Below, in pieces: positions 8,535 to 15,988 of a stretch of 64,000 bases of DNA (its first letter is position 1; every line of letters begins with the position of its first letter). The position numbers and the translations under genes were made by a program. The notes under the pieces are model-generated. The model worked only from the letters and a program-made list of their open reading frames with translations. It made no database searches and was not told the origin of the DNA. The stretch comes from an uncultured Bacilli bacterium (lineage in GTDB: Bacteria > Bacillota_I > Bacilli_A > RF39 > UBA660), in assembly GCA_949425635.1 (NCBI GenBank), contig CASPWD010000001.1, positions 372,001-436,000 on the forward strand, given 5' to 3'.

Positions 8535-9452
8535 CTATGGTAGAATATAATAAACACCCTTCATGCCATCATATTTATTATTTATAGCAGTAGTTTTAAA
8601 TAAAATACATCCGCCTAAACCATTAGCAGTAAAACTATAAGATGTTGATTCTGCTAAAGTAATTGTACTATTTGATGCGTGTTGATATGTTCCTATAATT
8701 TTGCTTTTAGATGCATTAGATAAATAATAAGACATACTATTAACAATTTCAGTTGCATCATCATATAAATTCATAGAAATACCGACACCTTTGCTACCAA
8801 AAACTATATGATCAAAACCAGCTTCTAAATTATACATACTGAAATCATTTCTACCATCTTTTAACTTAACATTTTGAACTCCTTCAATGCCTCCTTTATA
8901 TATTGCATTACCTTCCCATCTTGACGCAATAACATCATATTTTTTTACTTTAGGCATTTTTAGCCAATCATTATAAACATTAACAACATACAAATCAGAG
9001 TCTTTACTTATAGTCATTAAAAGATGTTTATAAGTTGTTTTATAATCAACATTCCAAGCATAAGGTAGAGCATCTATTATTTCGTTTCTAACTTGATAAT
9101 CTTCTCCATTAGAAATTAATTCTGCTTCTTCTTTTGTAATATTTTCTTCTTGAGTAGATATAATATTACCAAAACGATCTGTATATGTAGTAGTTGCAAT
9201 ATATTCTTCAACAAAATCGCCTTCATCATTTAAAATTACATCAATTGAATCTCGGGTAAAAGTATCTATCAATAAATCAGAATAATTTTCTTTTAATTTC
9301 AAATATTCTTCTTTTGTAATAGTAGCTGAGACTGAAGTTTTTACAACTTCATTCTTATTAAAATCTTCTATAGATAAAGCATTAACTTTAGTTGCAAGCA
9401 TAGTACCAAAACAAAGTAAAAACATAGGTAAGTAAGTATTTATATTTTTCAT
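8535..9452 (-). CDS. Secreted protein of family C (paralogue of the ICE cargo gene at 41221)
   Basis: 305 residues with a signal peptide (hydrophobic core about residues 8-20, likely cleavage near ATKVNA-LS). The last 130 residues are related to those of the protein at 41221-41952: both share YDVI, a GTYQH segment and a Gly-Leu-Gly motif near the C-terminus followed by a YDGM or FDAM ending. No enzyme motif is visible; a beta-sandwich is likely. The Shine-Dalgarno GAGGTTAATGAT precedes the ATG. It lies immediately downstream of a membrane-bound XRE regulator, as does its paralogue in the ICE, so the pair seems to be a unit. Confidence 0.7.
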   Translation of the reverse strand: MKNINTYLPMFLLCFGTMLATKVNALSIEDFNKNEVVKTSVSATITKEEYLKLKENYSDLLIDTFTRDSIDVILNDEGDFVEEYIATTTYTDRFGNIISTQEENITKEEAELISNGEDYQVRNEIIDALPYAWNVDYKTTYKHLLMTISKDSDLYVVNVYNDWLKMPKVKKYDVIASRWEGNAIYKGGIEGVQNVKLKDGRNDFSMYNLEAGFDHIVFGSKGVGISMNLYDDATEIVNSMSYYLSNASKSKIIGTYQHASNSTITLAESTSYSFTANGLGGCILFKTTAINNKYDGMKGVYYILP

Positions 9453-9548
9453 ATCATTAACCTCTTTCTTTTTGTTTTTTAATTTTTATAAGCACATAAC
9501 TATTTCTTACATTTCCCACCTCCATTAGCAATTAAAAAATTATATATT

Positions 9549-10745
9549 CTAAAAATCATCTTTATCCACCAATTTCATCCAGCTACTCCTTGGAGGAATA
9601 ATTTCATTAAATTCCTGATCAAACATTTCTAAGTATTCTTTTATAGTTTCATCCATATCAAGAGGGCATTCTTGATAACATCCAATAGAATCATTTAGTC
9701 TAACATATGAAACTATATAACCATAACTACTTTTTTCAATAAAATTATATGTTTGATAAAAAGGATCAAACTGTATAATATAAATATCATCTTTATACGT
9801 GACTGGATGAGAAACATAAGGATTAATAGTTATAGAATATATGCCACTGCTAGATTTTTTTATATAATTATCTTCTTCATCTAAAATATAATCTTTTTTT
9901 ACTAAGTAATCTTCAAAAGTTTCTAATGTTTTATTTCTATCCTCAGTAAGAGAACTAGTAGCATTAGTATTTTCGGTATTATCTCCAATAGATTTAACTT
10001 TCTTCGAAAGAAAATTGCTATTCTTTAGTTTCAATTCACTTTGTAATTTTATAATTTCTGTTTTTTCTATTTCGCTACTATTATCAAAGTAGGTTACTTC
10101 TAATAACCAATTGTCTAAGTTTTTTACATTCTCATCAGTAAACATTTCATTGTATCCTCTTAATTCACTAAGATAACCGCCAGAACGATACTGATCTTCA
10201 AATAGTAACTCATCACCATTTTTTAAGCTTATTTTTAATATATTCATATCTAATATACTTTTATTTTGTTCTAGTAAACCAAAAGTGTAAAAATATTCTT
10301 GGTTAGTATCAATAAATAATCCCTCGCTATAAATAAAATTTTCACTTTCACCACTCAAACTATACACTTTAATTTTATTGTAATTATTAATAAAGTATAT
10401 AAACAAACCAGATATGAATAAGATTAAAAATATAGTAATAACACTTGCTAAAAGTAAAACCTTATTTTTCTTCTTAAAATGTTTTAAAAAATACATGGTA
10501 GCTTCGTCCTTTTTTTCCTTTTTATTATCCTTTCCCCCACTTAAAAGTTCATTTAATGAAATATCTAATTCAAAGCACAAATTTTCAAATAATCCGACAT
10601 CTGGCAAGGATCGGCCATTTTCCCACTTACTCACAGCCTTATTTGTTACATTTAATTTATTCGCTAATTCTTTTTGAGTTAATTTTTTCTTTACTCTTTG
10701 TTCAGCAATAAAATTTCCAATCTTTTCTAAATCCATACTTATCAT
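9549..10745 (-). CDS. XRE-type HTH regulator with membrane segment and extracellular domain
   Basis: 398 residues. Residues about 5-60 are a Cro/C1-type HTH (KKLTQKELANKLNVTNKAVS, then KWENGRSLPD). A membrane segment at about residues 92-116 separates it from a roughly 270-residue extracytoplasmic domain that includes a Cys pair (GCYQEC). The domain order (cytoplasmic DNA-binding domain, membrane, outside sensor) suggests a one-component sensor that controls the secreted protein downstream. It is paralogous along its length to 42034-43125. Two starts are possible (10745 and 10736); AGGAG lies just upstream of both. Confidence 0.8.
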   Translation of the reverse strand: MISMDLEKIGNFIAEQRVKKKLTQKELANKLNVTNKAVSKWENGRSLPDVGLFENLCFELDISLNELLSGGKDNKKEKKDEATMYFLKHFKKKNKVLLLASVITIFLILFISGLFIYFINNYNKIKVYSLSGESENFIYSEGLFIDTNQEYFYTFGLLEQNKSILDMNILKISLKNGDELLFEDQYRSGGYLSELRGYNEMFTDENVKNLDNWLLEVTYFDNSSEIEKTEIIKLQSELKLKNSNFLSKKVKSIGDNTENTNATSSLTEDRNKTLETFEDYLVKKDYILDEEDNYIKKSSSGIYSITINPYVSHPVTYKDDIYIIQFDPFYQTYNFIEKSSYGYIVSYVRLNDSIGCYQECPLDMDETIKEYLEMFDQEFNEIIPPRSSWMKLVDKDDF

Positions 10746-10800
10746 TTTCTCCTTTAACTTTTATCAATTCTAATTATATAACATAAACTTAAGAAAGAGT

Positions 10801-10817
10801 GTCTACACTTGGTAGAC
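10801..10817. promoter_or_regulatory. Inverted repeat, possible operator of the membrane-bound XRE gene
   Basis: GTCTAC, 5-nt spacer, GTAGAC: a perfect 6+6 inverted repeat about 60 bases upstream of the regulator start. Autoregulatory binding is an inference. Confidence 0.45.
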
Positions 10818-10945
10818 TGCTAATTTTTCCATATTTTTTAAAAAGTAAGTTATTTAAATAATTTACTTATATACATGAGGACAGTTTCTCTGTTATATTC
10901 TTTTTTAGCTCTAATAAATTGATCATTAATAATCTTCTCTATCTA

Positions 10946-10980
10946 AAAAAAGCCGAACTATTAACGTTCGACTTTTTATA
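10946..10980 (-). terminator. Terminator following the second tRNA-Cys relic
   Basis: Stem CGAAC/GTTCG extended by A/T flanks, with a T run on the minus strand, directly after the tRNA 3' fragment at 10989. Confidence 0.65.
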
Positions 10981-10988
10981 ATATTGAA

Positions 10989-11027
10989 GGAGTTATCAGA
11001 TTTGAACTGGTGATCAGAGAGTTGTTA
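10989..11027 (-). repeat. Relic tRNA-Cys 3' half (middle attachment scar)
   Basis: Degenerate copy of the tRNA-Cys 3' half: the T-loop region TTCAAAT is kept, but anticodon-stem, T-stem and acceptor bases have changed (for example acceptor end ATAACTCC). It is followed by its own terminator. It marks the right end of an older element that has otherwise decayed. Confidence 0.7.
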
Positions 11028-11207
11028 CATTAAGATATTATAAGTTTTTATTATTCTTTTTTTGATGTAATTTTAATTTACGAAACAATTCAGATGATTC
11101 GATATCGTAACTATTATACCTTGTATTATATTTTAAATTTCTTCTTAATATTTTTTTCCACTTTTTGAGTCACTTTGTCTTGTTTTTTCAAACTTTTTTG
11201 AATTAAT

Positions 11208-11229
11208 CCGTCCAAAATCCGTCCAAAAT
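11208..11229. repeat. Tandem 11-bp repeat, likely relic integrase arm site
   Basis: CCGTCCAAAAT occurs twice in a row. The live ICE has CGTCACA-type repeats with the same 11-bp period near both ends, so this is probably the equivalent site of the decayed element. Confidence 0.5.
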
Positions 11230-11317
11230 TAATTTTTTTGACAATTTTTTAGAAAAAGTGAAAAAAGCAACGAGTCTTATTAGTTAAATGATAATATTAG
11301 TTTTATGCCGTATTTTA

Positions 11318-11347
11318 GGACAAAAGAAAACGAACTTATTCAGTTCG
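11318..11347 (-). terminator. Terminator following the outer tRNA-Cys 3' half
   Basis: Stem CGAACT/AGTTCG, 5-nt loop, followed on the minus strand by TTTTCTTTTG. Confidence 0.65.
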
Positions 11348-11363
11348 AACTAAAATCTTATTT

Positions 11364-11406
11364 GGAGGGGCCTACCGGATTTGAACCGGTGCTCAGGGAG
11401 TTGCAG
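11364..11406 (-). repeat. ICE left attachment site: displaced tRNA-Cys 3' half (core 11400-11406)
   Basis: Reads on the minus strand CTGCAAC (core, the anticodon loop) followed by TCCCT, an intact T arm and acceptor AGGCCCCTCC. Joined to the 5' half at 47693-47722 it would form a perfect cloverleaf (AGGGA/TCCCT anticodon stem), so this is the sequence that completed the tRNA before the present ICE arrived. It is in the same orientation as the right site at 47686-47692, as required for excision. Confidence 0.9.
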
Positions 11407-11525
11407 ACATAGGTATAATAATATAATATTGGCTATTTTCAAATAAATACGAACTAATTCACAATGATTGAAAATACATTTTTCTAAAAAAATTTATATA
11501 TATTTCTAATTATTTTTATTTGAAT

Positions 11526-11543
11526 CGTCACAAATACGTCACA
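11526..11543. repeat. Left arm-type integrase repeats
   Basis: CGTCACA twice with 11-bp period, about 120 bp inside the left core. A matching pair lies at 47525-47542. Integrase binding is inferred from position and period. Confidence 0.55.
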
Positions 11544-11564
11544 GATTTATTTCCTATTTTCTTA

Positions 11565-13196
11565 TTATATAAAGAGAATATTTTTATTAATAGTCATTTC
11601 CTTTTCCTTTTTTATTCTGATTACTTGGTTTTCATTAAACTTCTTATATGTTTCTAATTTTATATTTAAAACTGCATCATTTTCTTCTACAAAATAATCA
11701 AATTCATTGTTTGATTTTAAAATAATCTTTTGAATCCTTTTAATGTTCTCTTCATAGTTATCTTCATTTACATCTTCATCAGATATTTTATCCAATGTTT
11801 TTAGCTCATCTTCAGTAAGTGATGTCATAGGATAATTATTTAAAATTTTAGAAATAAGAATGATGTCTATATCTACATATTCTATGTCATTAAATAATTG
11901 TTCATCAAGTACATTTCTTAATCTTTTTAATTCATCTGTGTCTACGTGAGTATAGTATTCTTCTAAAACTCTTTCCGTATTACCTAGCATCTTAGCAATA
12001 TCTTTCTTTGGAACTCCTTGCTTTTCTAGTAGATTAGCTACAGTGTGTCTTATTCTATGAAGATCTACATCTTTTATGTTATGTAGCTTTTTAAATTCTC
12101 TCCAATATCCTGATAGTTTATTAGGATCGATAGGATTATTATCGGATGTATAGTTTATTTCATCTTTATTAATGTTATGTCCAATATCCCATATTGTAAA
12201 AATAGGATCTTCTGGTTTTATTGTATATCCACACGCAATTTTAAACTCATAATATTGTTTTAAATACTTTATTGCTACTGCAGATAAATAATTTGTCCTA
12301 TAACTATTATCCGTTTTCAATTCTTTTGTTCTTATTCTAGATTTGCCTTTTGTAAAAGTCCTTGGAGCATATGATGTAACTGCATAAGTAAAATTTACTT
12401 CTGCTGTTTCAAAATCAATGTCTATCCACCTTAATCCAGCCGCTTCTTCTCTTCGACAACCTAAAGAGAATATTATATTCATAAAAGTTTTTAATCTTAT
12501 ATCTGCATATTTGTCTAAACATTTAAGTGCGTACTTTGCTTCATACAATTTAAAATAATTTAGTTCTTTTTTTCTTCTTTTGGATTTTGGTTTATTAGTT
12601 ACTTTAGAATATGGATTATATGGAATTAAGCTCTTTATATTAAACAAATAGTTTAATATTGCATTTAGTGTCCTTAGAAAATTAGAGATCGTCTGTTCAG
12701 ATATTTTTTTTTCTTTATCTACATAGTTATTCCTTTTTCTCATACTAGTAATAAATTTTTCTATTACTTTTTCATCAACTTCACTTAATTTATACTCACA
12801 AAAAAACTCTGTTATATCAGAGTCTATTTTCCTAATATGGTCGTATATAGTATTTATATCAATTTCCCCACGTGCTTCTCTTTCGTAGCAATATTCTATA
12901 AATAACTTTACACCGTCCATAAACATTAAATCATCATTTTGTGTATTATCTTTTTTTCCCGAATTAGCATTTAATTCTTTTTTTCTTTTTATGGCACCAA
13001 GCAAGTTGCCATTATAGGTTTCAGCTTTTCGGTTTCCTGTCGTTGCTCTTACTTTATATTTTTTGTTAGGAATTATTTCAACAATTCCTCTTAAATCCTC
13101 TTTCATAATTTTTAAGTTTCGAGCATCAACTAACCCGATAGAGAAGTTTTTTAAATCCTGTTTCTCTAAGTCACTTTTTTTGGCGACTCTACTCAT
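11565..13196 (-). CDS. int: Tyrosine site-specific integrase
   Basis: 543 residues. An N-terminal arm-binding-like region (about 35-75) is followed by a core-binding SAM-like domain (about 90-205) and a catalytic domain (about 225-425). Catalytic residues can be seen: Arg in FSLGCRREEAAGLRW, the HRIRHT box with His and Arg, and the nucleophile Tyr in LEEYYTHVD. A 115-residue acidic tail beyond the Tyr is longer than in typical Tn916-like integrases. The protein joins the element to the anticodon loop of tRNA-Cys. The gene ends about 160 bp inside the left attachment site and follows the excisionase-like gene. Shine-Dalgarno AGGAAT lies upstream of the ATG. Confidence 0.92.
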   Translation of the reverse strand: MSRVAKKSDLEKQDLKNFSIGLVDARNLKIMKEDLRGIVEIIPNKKYKVRATTGNRKAETYNGNLLGAIKRKKELNANSGKKDNTQNDDLMFMDGVKLFIEYCYEREARGEIDINTIYDHIRKIDSDITEFFCEYKLSEVDEKVIEKFITSMRKRNNYVDKEKKISEQTISNFLRTLNAILNYLFNIKSLIPYNPYSKVTNKPKSKRRKKELNYFKLYEAKYALKCLDKYADIRLKTFMNIIFSLGCRREEAAGLRWIDIDFETAEVNFTYAVTSYAPRTFTKGKSRIRTKELKTDNSYRTNYLSAVAIKYLKQYYEFKIACGYTIKPEDPIFTIWDIGHNINKDEINYTSDNNPIDPNKLSGYWREFKKLHNIKDVDLHRIRHTVANLLEKQGVPKKDIAKMLGNTERVLEEYYTHVDTDELKRLRNVLDEQLFNDIEYVDIDIILISKILNNYPMTSLTEDELKTLDKISDEDVNEDNYEENIKRIQKIILKSNNEFDYFVEENDAVLNIKLETYKKFNENQVIRIKKEKEMTINKNILFI

Positions 13197-13198
13197 AT

Positions 13199-13498
13199 TT
13201 AATAATTCCTATATTTAAAAGCATTACTTTTATGAGAGTCTATAAAATTATCAATATCTTTTCTTTTATAATATCGTGTTTTACCAATCTTAGTTGCAAT
13301 TAATTTTTTCTCATTAACTGCTTTATTTATTGAATAAGCTGTAAGCATAGGATAAAATTTTAATACTTCCTTTAACTTATATAAATTATCATCTTCATTA
13401 CTTATTTTTAATAATGCTATTTGTTCTTTAAGTTCATAATCTTTAATAAATTCTGCAATAGCATAGAAGATATCACTTAACTTATTTTTTTGTTCTAT
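13199..13498 (-). CDS. xis: Excisionase-like small DNA-binding protein with apparent AUA start
   Basis: 99 residues. The C-terminal 45 residues (AYSINKAVNEKKLIATKIGK, then TRYYKRKDIDNFID) match the helix-turn-helix and wing of excisionase/MerR-type HTH_17 proteins, which bend DNA at attachment sites during excision. The frame has no ATG, GTG or TTG before this domain except a Met in the middle. A stop (TGA) lies just upstream, and AGGAGGG is followed 8 nt later by an in-frame ATA, so AUA initiation is the simplest reading. The gene ends two bases before the integrase start, as is usual for xis-int pairs. Confidence 0.75.
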   Translation of the reverse strand: MEQKNKLSDIFYAIAEFIKDYELKEQIALLKISNEDDNLYKLKEVLKFYPMLTAYSINKAVNEKKLIATKIGKTRYYKRKDIDNFIDSHKSNAFKYRNY

Positions 13499-13510
13499 AC
13501 ATCAACCCTC

Positions 13511-13912
13511 CTAAATAGAAATGCTTTTTGGCATTTCTATTTCTTCGTCTAAATTATAATAACTTTTTATTATTTTAAGTATGTCTGCGATGACTTCTCT
13601 TTTTATATCCTTAACTATAGGATATACTTGAAAGTTAACTTTTTCTGGTTCTTTCCAACTATTGAATTCATCAACATTAGAACGAGTACTATATGCGATT
13701 TTTATTTTTCTGTCTGCAGATTCGTAAAACCAAACTGCTAAGTCATTTTCTGGCTTATACGAGCAAAAAATCTTTAGCATAAATCCTTGTCCGTTTTTAT
13801 TATTAAATGTTTCAATAACACCATCTATTGTTTTACAATTAACTTCAAATAATCTTTTCATAGATCGCATATAATCTTCGCTTCTTTTTAAACTTCTGTG
13901 TAATAAAATCAT
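13511..13912 (-). CDS. Hypothetical ICE protein upstream of xis
   Basis: 133 residues, soluble, alpha/beta in appearance (MLKIFCSYKPENDLAVWFYE; AYSTRSNVDEFNSW). No family recognised. GGAGG lies 6 bases before the ATG; a second in-frame Met follows at residue 15. It is the first gene of a likely three-gene unit with xis and int, and its promoter would lie near 13920-13960, back-to-back with the tRNA-Cys promoter. A recombination or regulation role is only suggested by position. Confidence 0.65.
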   Translation of the reverse strand: MILLHRSLKRSEDYMRSMKRLFEVNCKTIDGVIETFNNKNGQGFMLKIFCSYKPENDLAVWFYESADRKIKIAYSTRSNVDEFNSWKEPEKVNFQVYPIVKDIKREVIADILKIIKSYYNLDEEIEMPKSISI

Positions 13913-13963
13913 ATAAAACCTCCTTTTTTCATAATATTTAATACAAAAGTTATTTTCGACTAA

Positions 13964-13992
13964 TTGACAAAGCGTCTATATTAGTGTAAAAT
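13964..13992 (+). promoter_or_regulatory. Promoter of the ICE-borne tRNA-Cys
   Basis: TTGACA at 13964-13969, 17-bp spacer, TAAAAT at 13987-13992. The segment TATTAGTGTAAAATACT is identical to that in the host tRNA-Cys promoter at 47762-47790, so the ICE seems to have captured the gene together with its promoter. Confidence 0.85.
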
Positions 13993-14038
13993 ACTGGGTA
14001 TGTGAGCAAGGTATAAAACCTTAAACACTCTTAGATAC

Positions 14039-14112
14039 GGGGCTTTAGCCAAGCGGTAAGGCAAAGGACTGCAACTCCTTGAGCACCGGTTCAAATCCGG
14101 TAGGCCCCTCCA
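14039..14112 (+). tRNA. tRNA-Cys (anticodon GCA), complete, carried by the ICE
   Basis: 74 nt including encoded CCA. Acceptor GGGGCTT/AGGCCCC (one G-U), D stem GCC/GGC, anticodon stem AAGGA/TCCTT around loop CTGCAAC, T arm ACCGG/CCGGT with TTCAAAT, and U73 as expected for Cys. Its first 26 nt are identical to the host tRNA-Cys 5' half, and its 3' part equals the displaced host half at 11364 except for one compensatory pair in the anticodon stem. It has its own promoter and terminator. Because integration disrupts the host copy, this gene probably supplies the cell's tRNA-Cys. Confidence 0.95.
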
Positions 14113-14127
14113 ATTTTTGTTGAATTT

Positions 14128-14150
14128 AAGGGACTTTAAGTCCTTTTTTT
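14128..14150 (+). terminator. Terminator of the ICE tRNA-Cys
   Basis: 8-bp stem AAGGGACT/AGTCCTTT with 3-nt loop, followed by a T run, 15 bases after the CCA. Confidence 0.85.
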
Positions 14151-14198
14151 GTGTATAAAAATCGTGACGGTCACGTTGTACCTAACCTTGCCGACGAG

Positions 14199-15248
14199 CT
14201 AAATATTTATTTTTAACTCTTGATAGTAATCAGAATATAATCCCAGATTTTCTTCATACATTTTTTTATAATTTTCAATAATTTTTTTAGAATAATTTAC
14301 TATTGTAGAAAACGAATCATCTATTTCTTTGAAATCTTTTTCCTTACTCCAAGAATATAAATAGGTAAGTGAATAATTAGATGTGTCTAAACCTAGATAC
14401 TTTGAAACGACATAAGCTATAGATTCAGCTTCTGTTTCATATTTATTTCTGTGAATGTGATAATCTTTACCATCATCTTTTAAATGCTGATGAGCAAGTC
14501 CATGTGCATACTCGTGTACAAGAACTTTTAATTTCATTAAATTGCTAAGATCTTTTCTAAGTACAATGACATTATCTTTGACGTCACAATAACCTTTAGC
14601 TCCACTCTCAATATCTTCATACCTTACTTTAAATCCATCTTTATATATAGTTTTTATAAAAGTATCTGCAATTCCATCAGCTGACGGATCATCTAAAACA
14701 GGATTTAATTGTTCTTCAATTTCATCTAATGGCATATCAGTTTGACTTGCATCAAAAACATTTCCAACTTTGAAGTTGCTTAATTTATATTTGAAAAAAG
14801 TGATTCTATCATCACTCTTATCTCTGTATATTTGATTTTCTTCTTCAGTTAGCATAAATAATGGTTTTGTGTCATAAACGTTCGGCGTATTAGTTTTAAT
14901 TTTTACTATGGTTAAGAAGTTGGGAATTAAAATCTTAATTCCTTTTTCCCCTGTATTTATTTTATATCCCATTTTATTAAAAGTCTTTAAAGGTGCTACA
15001 TAACGAGCATCTTTATTTTGCAGCCATATAAGACACAGATTATTAAATGAATAATTATTAAAATTAATAAGGTTATCAAGAAACCTTTTTACATCTGTGT
15101 CAGATTTAAAACTATCTATTGCTTGCTTTTTTAAACTTATAAGTATATCTTTTACATCCTTATCAAGTTTATCTTTCTCTTCTTGATTTTTGATATTTTT
15201 TGATTTAAAACTAAGTTCACTAATCTGTTTAATTTTTTCTTCTATTAT
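14199..15248 (-). CDS. ArdC-like protein with zinc peptidase-like domain, apparent AUA start
   Basis: 349 residues when started at the AUA at 15248. The N-terminal part contains the ArdC/ssDNA-binding signature (SFNNLCLIWLQNKDARYVAP-like, then FNKMGYKINTGEKGIKI), and the C-terminal part has a zinc-binding helix LVHEYAHGLAHQH with a downstream Glu-rich helix (ETEAESIAYVVSKYLGLDT), as in polyvalent mobile-element proteins. ArdC proteins protect incoming single-stranded DNA against restriction. The only ATG (14972) falls inside the conserved domain. Upstream, GGAGG is followed 8 nt later by ATA ATA in frame. The preceding gene ends at a TAG in this same frame, 12 bases earlier. Confidence 0.8.
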   Translation of the reverse strand: MIEEKIKQISELSFKSKNIKNQEEKDKLDKDVKDILISLKKQAIDSFKSDTDVKRFLDNLINFNNYSFNNLCLIWLQNKDARYVAPLKTFNKMGYKINTGEKGIKILIPNFLTIVKIKTNTPNVYDTKPLFMLTEEENQIYRDKSDDRITFFKYKLSNFKVGNVFDASQTDMPLDEIEEQLNPVLDDPSADGIADTFIKTIYKDGFKVRYEDIESGAKGYCDVKDNVIVLRKDLSNLMKLKVLVHEYAHGLAHQHLKDDGKDYHIHRNKYETEAESIAYVVSKYLGLDTSNYSLTYLYSWSKEKDFKEIDDSFSTIVNYSKKIIENYKKMYEENLGLYSDYYQELKINI

Positions 15249-15260
15249 TGCAAATTCCTC

Positions 15261-15917
15261 CTACAAATTAATGTTATTATTAATTTTATATTCATCAATG
15301 TCATATCCCTCAAAGTCATTTCCCATAAGTTCATCTACTTTTTGAGCTGTTTCCCAACAATTTGCCTCATATACATCATAGACTTTATTGTCTTTCTTTA
15401 CTTGGTAGCCAACCAAATCTAATTCATTAAAAAAAGGAATATCACTTTTATTAAATATCATAAAGCAATATCCTGATTTTAATGCTATTTCTTTTCTAGA
15501 ATTTAGTTCATAAATTCTTTTTGTAATTTCTACATATTCATTCTTATAGTCTTTCATATTTTTTAAATCAATCTCATTTTTTAAAGTTATATTATATTTT
15601 TTTGCTAATACTTTAGTAACCTCAAAAGTTACGTCGTCTATCTGGTCTAAATAACGTTTATTAATTTTTATTTCTTCAATGATATTTTCTTCCGTTATAT
15701 TATTATCAAATTTATTAGCTAATACAGAAGCAATAAAATCTGCATATCCATAGATAAATGTATCTTCTTCTACAATTAGGCTACGACTATTTATATACTC
15801 GTCTTCTAATTCTTCATCAAGAAATATTTCTTCTGCTTGGGCTTTTGCTTTGTCTAAATTATCTGTATCAAACTTATAATTTCTTTCAACTATTGATTGT
15901 ACTTTTATATATTTTAT
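15261..15917 (-). CDS. Hypothetical ICE protein before ArdC, apparent AUA start
   Basis: 218 residues if started at ATA 15917, which lies 7 nt after GGAGG. An ATG at 15557 gives only the last 98 residues, but the frame is fully open for 120 residues before it and reads like protein (many Glu, Asp, Ile, Asn). The C-terminal third (GYCFMIFNKSDIPFFNELDL, YDVYEANCWETAQKVDELM) resembles LPD-type modules of polyvalent mobile-element proteins. It ends in a TAG in the same frame as the following ArdC-like gene, so the two could once have been one polyvalent protein. A decayed copy lies at 8275-8410. Confidence 0.65.
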   Translation of the reverse strand: MKYIKVQSIVERNYKFDTDNLDKAKAQAEEIFLDEELEDEYINSRSLIVEEDTFIYGYADFIASVLANKFDNNITEENIIEEIKINKRYLDQIDDVTFEVTKVLAKKYNITLKNEIDLKNMKDYKNEYVEITKRIYELNSRKEIALKSGYCFMIFNKSDIPFFNELDLVGYQVKKDNKVYDVYEANCWETAQKVDELMGNDFEGYDIDEYKINNNINL

Positions 15918-15955
15918 TTCTATTCCTCCTTAAACTTTTCAAACTATATATATGC

Positions 15956-15987
15956 AAAAAGACACTTACGCTTAAGTGTCTTTTTGC
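15956..15987. terminator. Bidirectional terminator after the nuclease-like gene
   Basis: AAAAAGACACTTA/TAAGTGTCTTTTT hairpin with a 3-nt loop. It isolates the gene at 15989-17491 from the ArdC unit. Confidence 0.8.
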
Positions 15988-15988
15988 A

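Larger units (their letters stand above)
11028..11363. other. Non-coding remnant of an older element's left end
   Basis: No credible open frame. The stretch contains a tandem 11-bp repeat (11208-11229) of the kind found near recombination ends and a terminator next to the outer scar. It sits between two tRNA 3' fragments in the same orientation, so it is best read as what is left of an integrated element after near-complete deletion. Confidence 0.5.

Noticed and set aside
14039-14112. Left junction tRNA of the ICE
   Set aside because: It is on the opposite strand to the two junction fragments, so it cannot be an attachment product of this element. It is a gene carried inside.
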